The notes under the pieces were generated by a model, which saw nothing but the letters and a program-made list of their open reading frames with translations, searched no databases and was not told the DNA's origin. Of a stretch of DNA of 64,000 bases, positions 60,448-64,000 are shown piece by piece. Position numbers and translations under genes: made by a program. The stretch covers positions 372,001 through 436,000 of the forward strand of contig JADJEF010000018.1 of assembly GCA_016702335.1 (NCBI GenBank), given 5' to 3'. Source of the DNA: Rhodocyclaceae bacterium (GTDB taxonomy: Bacteria; Pseudomonadota; Gammaproteobacteria; Burkholderiales; Rhodocyclaceae). Position 1 is the first letter of the stretch. Each line of letters opens with the position of its first letter.

Positions 60448-62822
60448 TGCTGGAAATTGAAATCGACGGCACGTCGCTGCAGGTGGAGGAGGGCAGTACC
60501 GTCATCGAGGCGGCGCACAAGCTCGGCACCTACATCCCACACTTCTGTTACCACAAAAAGCTATCCATAGCGGCCAATTGCCGCATGTGTCTGGTGCAGG
60601 TGGAAAAAGCACCCAAGCCGATGCCCGCTTGCGCCACGCCGGTGACTAACGGGATGAAGGTGTTTACCCATTCCGACCTGGCAGTCAAGGCCCAAAAGGG
60701 CGTGATGGAATTTTTGTTGATCAACCACCCCTTGGATTGTCCAATTTGCGACCAGGGCGGTGAGTGCCAGTTGCAAGATCTGGCGGTTGGTTATGGTGGT
60801 TCTGCCTCCAAGTACCAGGAAGAAAAGCGGGTGGTTCCCAACAAGGATTTGGGGCCGTTGGTGGCGACAGACATGACGCGGTGTATCAACTGCACCCGAT
60901 GCGTCCGGTTCACTCAGGAAATCGCTGGTTTGATGGAACTCGGGCAGGCGTTTCGCGGTGAGCGGGCGGAAGTCATGCCGTTTGTTGAGCAGACGGTCGA
61001 CTCCGAACTTTCAGGCAACATCATTGATCTCTGTCCGGTAGGTGCACTCACCTCCAAACCTTTCCGCTTTGCCGCTCGCACTTGGGAGCTTTCACGACGC
61101 AAGTCGATCAGCCCACATGACGGGCTGGGCACCAATCTGATCGTGCAGACCAAGCATGACCGTGTATTGCGTGTTCTTCCCTTGGAGAATGAATCGGTCA
61201 ACGAATGCTGGCTCTCAGACAAAGATCGCTATTCGTACGAGGCTCTGAATTCTGCTGAGAGACTGACCAAGCCCATGGTTAAGCAGGGTGGTCAGTGGAG
61301 GGAAGTCGATTGGAATGTGGCTTTGGACTATGTGTCGCACGCCCTGCGCGATGTAGTTAAAACTCACGGTGGCGCGGCAATCGGCGGACTCTTGAGCCCG
61401 CATTCCACACTTGAAGAGCTATTTTTGGCGCAGCAGGTTTTGCGTGGGATCGGTTGTGAGAACATCGATGCGCGCTTGCGTCAGTCCGATTTTTCGCTCG
61501 ATGGCAAGCGATCGGGTAGCCCTTTCCTGGGCATGAAGATTGCCGAGCTTGCCGAACGCGATCGCGTCCTGGTGGTTGGTTCGTTCCTGCGCAAGGAGCA
61601 TCCGCTGATTGCGCAACGTCTGCGCCAGTACGCAAAGCGTGGTACCAAGGTGTCGTTCCTGAATTGCGCCAACGACGACTCGCTCATTAAAACGACTGTC
61701 CGCGCTATTGTCGCGCCGTCGCAACTCGCGAGCACTCTGGCGCAAGTGATCAAGTCCGTCGCTCAGTTGAAAAGCGTTGCTGCAAGCAAGGAGCTTGATT
61801 CGGTGACGGTTGGCGACGATGCCAAGGCGATTGCGCAGAGTCTTGTCTCCGGACGTACACCCGCAATTCTCCTGGGGAATTTTGTTCAGTCTCATGCCAA
61901 TGCCGGGCAGCTTCAGGTGTTGGCCGCGCAACTCGCCACCTTGCTTGATGGAAAGCTTGGCATTCTGGCTGAAGCGGCGAATTCCGTCGGAGCCTATGTT
62001 GCTCACGCAACACCGGGTAGCGGTGCGCTTAATGCACGCAGCATGATTGAGTCGCCCCGCAAAGCCTACTTTGTTTTGAATGCTGATGCTGAACTTGACT
62101 GCGCGGACGGCGCAACAGCGAAGAAGTGTCTCGGTGCAGCCGCCCATGTCGTGGTTCTTACGCCGTTCAAGTCCGAAGCCGCTCTTGACTACGCTGACGT
62201 GCTCCTGCCGGTCTCGCCCTTCACTGAAACTTCCGGCACCTATGTCAATTGCGAAGGACGGGTACAGAGTTTTTACGCGGCGGCTAAGCCATTGGGCGAG
62301 ACCCGTCCTGGCTGGAAAGTGCTTCGTGTTCTGGGTAACTTGCTTGATATTGCTCAGTGTGACTACAGCAACAGCGAGGAAGTGCGTGATGCTGCCTTGG
62401 CCCAGTCGGCTGTAAGCGATGGCTTTGTCGGCGGACTGAGTAACGATCTTCCTGGTGTAGGGATTGACGCCGCGGCCTTGGTGGCCCAGTCTGGAGAAGG
62501 CCTCGAGCGTGTGGCGGATATACCGATTCATTTTGCCGATGCCATTTCACGCCGTGCGCCATCACTTCAGCAGACGAAAGACTCTACGGTGCCCGCGTTT
62601 CGCCTGAATGCGGCGACAGCAGCCCGCCTTGGCATTGCTGATGGCGCTGTTCTGCAAGTCGGTGCTGGTGGGACGGCGACTGAGGCCCCCGTTAATCTGC
62701 TGGCGGTCATTGATAACGGTGTGCCGGACAATTGTGCGCGTGTTGCCGGAGCTCACGCCAGTACCGTCGCACTCGGTGGCCTTAATACACGACTGACCGT
62801 CGTTGCAGGAGGTAAGGTCTGA
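60447..62822 (+). CDS. nuoG: NADH-quinone oxidoreductase subunit G with repeat insertion
   Basis: Large iron-sulfur subunit of the peripheral arm, 791 residues from ATG 60447. The 2Fe-2S motif is HFCYHKKLSIAANCRMCLVQ. The CDQGGECQLQDLA segment and the ferredoxin-type cluster CINCTRCVRFTQEI with later CPVG follow. The rest is a molybdopterin-oxidoreductase-like fold without cofactor. Near the C-terminus (about 736-745) the text LQVGAGGTAT is encoded by a copy of the dispersed 30-bp element (27 of 30 bases). Confidence 0.96.
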   Translation: MLEIEIDGTSLQVEEGSTVIEAAHKLGTYIPHFCYHKKLSIAANCRMCLVQVEKAPKPMPACATPVTNGMKVFTHSDLAVKAQKGVMEFLLINHPLDCPICDQGGECQLQDLAVGYGGSASKYQEEKRVVPNKDLGPLVATDMTRCINCTRCVRFTQEIAGLMELGQAFRGERAEVMPFVEQTVDSELSGNIIDLCPVGALTSKPFRFAARTWELSRRKSISPHDGLGTNLIVQTKHDRVLRVLPLENESVNECWLSDKDRYSYEALNSAERLTKPMVKQGGQWREVDWNVALDYVSHALRDVVKTHGGAAIGGLLSPHSTLEELFLAQQVLRGIGCENIDARLRQSDFSLDGKRSGSPFLGMKIAELAERDRVLVVGSFLRKEHPLIAQRLRQYAKRGTKVSFLNCANDDSLIKTTVRAIVAPSQLASTLAQVIKSVAQLKSVAASKELDSVTVGDDAKAIAQSLVSGRTPAILLGNFVQSHANAGQLQVLAAQLATLLDGKLGILAEAANSVGAYVAHATPGSGALNARSMIESPRKAYFVLNADAELDCADGATAKKCLGAAAHVVVLTPFKSEAALDYADVLLPVSPFTETSGTYVNCEGRVQSFYAAAKPLGETRPGWKVLRVLGNLLDIAQCDYSNSEEVRDAALAQSAVSDGFVGGLSNDLPGVGIDAAALVAQSGEGLERVADIPIHFADAISRRAPSLQQTKDSTVPAFRLNAATAARLGIADGAVLQVGAGGTATEAPVNLLAVIDNGVPDNCARVAGAHASTVALGGLNTRLTVVAGGKV
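62652..62681 (-). repeat. dispersed 30-bp element, copy 13 (inside nuoG)
   Basis: By eye 27 of 30 bases match. It is read from the same strand and in the same frame as the GGDEF/EAL, YejF and YejE copies, giving LQVGAGGTAT. It is the only copy seen after 42.4 kb. Confidence 0.85.
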
Positions 62823-63871
62823 TGGATGAACTTCTTGCACCGGTGAAAGCCCTGCTTGGACCGGCCTTCCCGCTCGTCTGGACGATGGTAAAAATCGTCG
62901 GCATCTTGGCACCGCTGATGCTGTGCGTCGCTTACCTGACGTTCTGGGAGCGCAAGGTCATTGGCTGGATGCAAGTGCGCATCGGGCCGAACCGGGTCGG
63001 CCCGTGGGGCTTGCTGCAGCCGATCGCAGATGGCATCAAACTCTTCCTCAAGGAAATCGTTTTTCCCACCAAGGCCGATAAGCCACTATTCGTCATCGCA
63101 CCTATCATGGCCTTGGCGCCCGCGCTGGCGGTTTGGGCGGTAGTGCCTTTTTCTGATGGATGGGTGCTGGCGAATATCGATGCGGGAGTTCTCTTCGTCT
63201 TGGCAATCGGTTCCGTTGGCGTGTATGGCGTCATCATTGCCGGATGGGCCTCCAACTCGAAGTACCCGTTCCTTGGTGCCATGCGTGCGGCGGCCCAGAT
63301 GGTGTCGTACGAAGTTTCCATGGGGCTGGCCCTGATTACCGTGCTGATGGTGTCCAACAGTTTGAACCTCACTGCCATCGTTAACGGACAAGCGGAGGGG
63401 CGCTTCGCCGACATGGGGTTGAGCGTATTCTCCTGGAACTGGCTTCCGTTGCTTCCCATGTTTGTTGTTTATCTGATATCTGGCGTGGCTGAAACCAATC
63501 GCGCACCATTCGACGTGGTCGAGGGGGAATCCGAGATCGTTGCAGGCCACATGGTCGAGTACTCGGGCATGGCCTTCGCCCTGTTCTTCCTTGCCGAATA
63601 CGCCAACATGATTCTGGTCGCGGCAATGACCTCGCTATTTTTCCTGGGTGGTTGGTTGTCTCCTGTGGGCTTCATTCCTGACGGCTTCCATTGGTTTGCC
63701 TTAAAGATGAGTGCGATCCTGTTCTTCTTTTTATGGATCCGTGCCACCTTCCCACGTTACCGCTATGACCAGGTCATGCGCCTGGGGTGGAAGGTATTTG
63801 TACCGCTTACCCTGGTCTGGATATTGGTAGTCGGTGTGTGGATGATGTCGCCACTCACTATTTGGAACTAA
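62822..63871 (+). CDS. nuoH: NADH-quinone oxidoreductase subunit H
   Basis: Membrane subunit at the quinone channel. It has 349 residues with eight helices. Motifs: FWERKVIGWMQVRIGPNRVG, YPFLGAMRAAAQMVSYEVSM and GVAETNRAPFDVVEGESEIV. Overlaps the nuoG stop by one base. Confidence 0.97.
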   Translation: MDELLAPVKALLGPAFPLVWTMVKIVGILAPLMLCVAYLTFWERKVIGWMQVRIGPNRVGPWGLLQPIADGIKLFLKEIVFPTKADKPLFVIAPIMALAPALAVWAVVPFSDGWVLANIDAGVLFVLAIGSVGVYGVIIAGWASNSKYPFLGAMRAAAQMVSYEVSMGLALITVLMVSNSLNLTAIVNGQAEGRFADMGLSVFSWNWLPLLPMFVVYLISGVAETNRAPFDVVEGESEIVAGHMVEYSGMAFALFFLAEYANMILVAAMTSLFFLGGWLSPVGFIPDGFHWFALKMSAILFFFLWIRATFPRYRYDQVMRLGWKVFVPLTLVWILVVGVWMMSPLTIWN

Positions 63872-63900
63872 AGAGCCTCGGCCAAATAAAGGAATCTCAC

Positions 63901-64000
63901 ATGGGTGCCAAGGATTTTATCGGTAGTTTTTTCCTCAAAGAACTGTTCAAGGGCCTGGCCGTGACCGGGCGCTATATGTTCGCCCGAAAGATTACCGTTC
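63901..64000 (+). CDS. nuoI: NADH-quinone oxidoreductase subunit I, N-terminal part
   Basis: The first 33 codons of NuoI, cut by the window end. MGAKDFIGSFFLKELFKGLA and TGRYMFARKITV match the N-terminus of betaproteobacterial NuoI. The two 4Fe-4S motifs would lie beyond the window. Confidence 0.93.
   Translation, partial: MGAKDFIGSFFLKELFKGLAVTGRYMFARKITV

Noticed and set aside
61419..62531. 370-codon minus-strand frame inside nuoG
   Set aside because: It is antisense to a well supported gene and shows no domain.
3895..62681. Reading the repeats as a CRISPR array
   Set aside because: Copies are kilobases apart, in both orientations, and lack regular spacers or cas genes.

Overview
The window is a stretch of a betaproteobacterial chromosome. 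Evidence is the run ftsH-folP-glmM, the order rpsB-tsf-pyrH-frr-uppS-cdsA-dxr-rseP-bamA-skp-lpxD-fabZ-lpxA-lpxB-rnhB, and the tpiA-secG-tRNA-Leu-nuoA..I block. Phasin-like genes, a propionyl-CoA synthetase and dense short repeats fit a Rhodocyclales/Accumulibacter-type organism, but that placement is inference.

Layout. 0-2.8 kb: end of ftsH, then folP and glmM. 2.8-6 kb (minus): a GGDEF/EAL protein downstream of fabI. 6-9.75 kb (minus): a YejBEF-type peptide ABC importer; its likely binding protein lies 10 kb away at 19.5-21.3 kb on the same strand. Between them sit a decayed VapC toxin, an HDOD protein, a membrane protein, an IS30-family element, a GGDEF regulator and a 1411-residue membrane protein of unknown function. 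21.3-27.6 kb: a TonB-like protein, a decayed REP-associated transposase (RAYT), a large unknown lipoprotein, and an IS4-family transposase remnant interrupted by a group II intron whose reverse transcriptase is frameshifted. 27.6-38.3 kb: leucyl-transferases bpt and aat, an NlpC/P60 hydrolase, prpE, small unknown genes, dsbB/dsbA, a LysR regulator, a cupin and a hydrolase, two phasin-like genes and a MobA-like nucleotidyltransferase. 38.3-55.5 kb: translation, isoprenoid, phospholipid, outer-membrane assembly and lipid A genes in one long plus-strand cluster, then tpiA and secG. 55.6-64 kb: tRNA-Leu(GAG) and nuoA to the start of nuoI.

The most unusual signal is a dispersed 30-bp element, about one copy per 5 kb (eleven clear short copies, two long-form copies and one decayed copy). 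It starts AATCGCCGT, has four variable positions and ends CCAGCGCCGACTTGCGG. It is exactly ten codons long and open in five of six frames. Copies lie between genes, on stop codons, against start codons and inside reading frames. Four unrelated proteins (GGDEF/EAL, YejF, YejE, NuoG) carry it in the same frame as the peptide PQVGAGxTAI or a near match, and UppS carries it in another frame as a C-terminal tail. A RAYT pseudogene at 22.1-22.7 kb is bracketed by inverted copies, which suggests a REP/RAYT-type system whose repeat has become a protein-tolerated insertion. All homology statements come from reading motifs; no database search was run.
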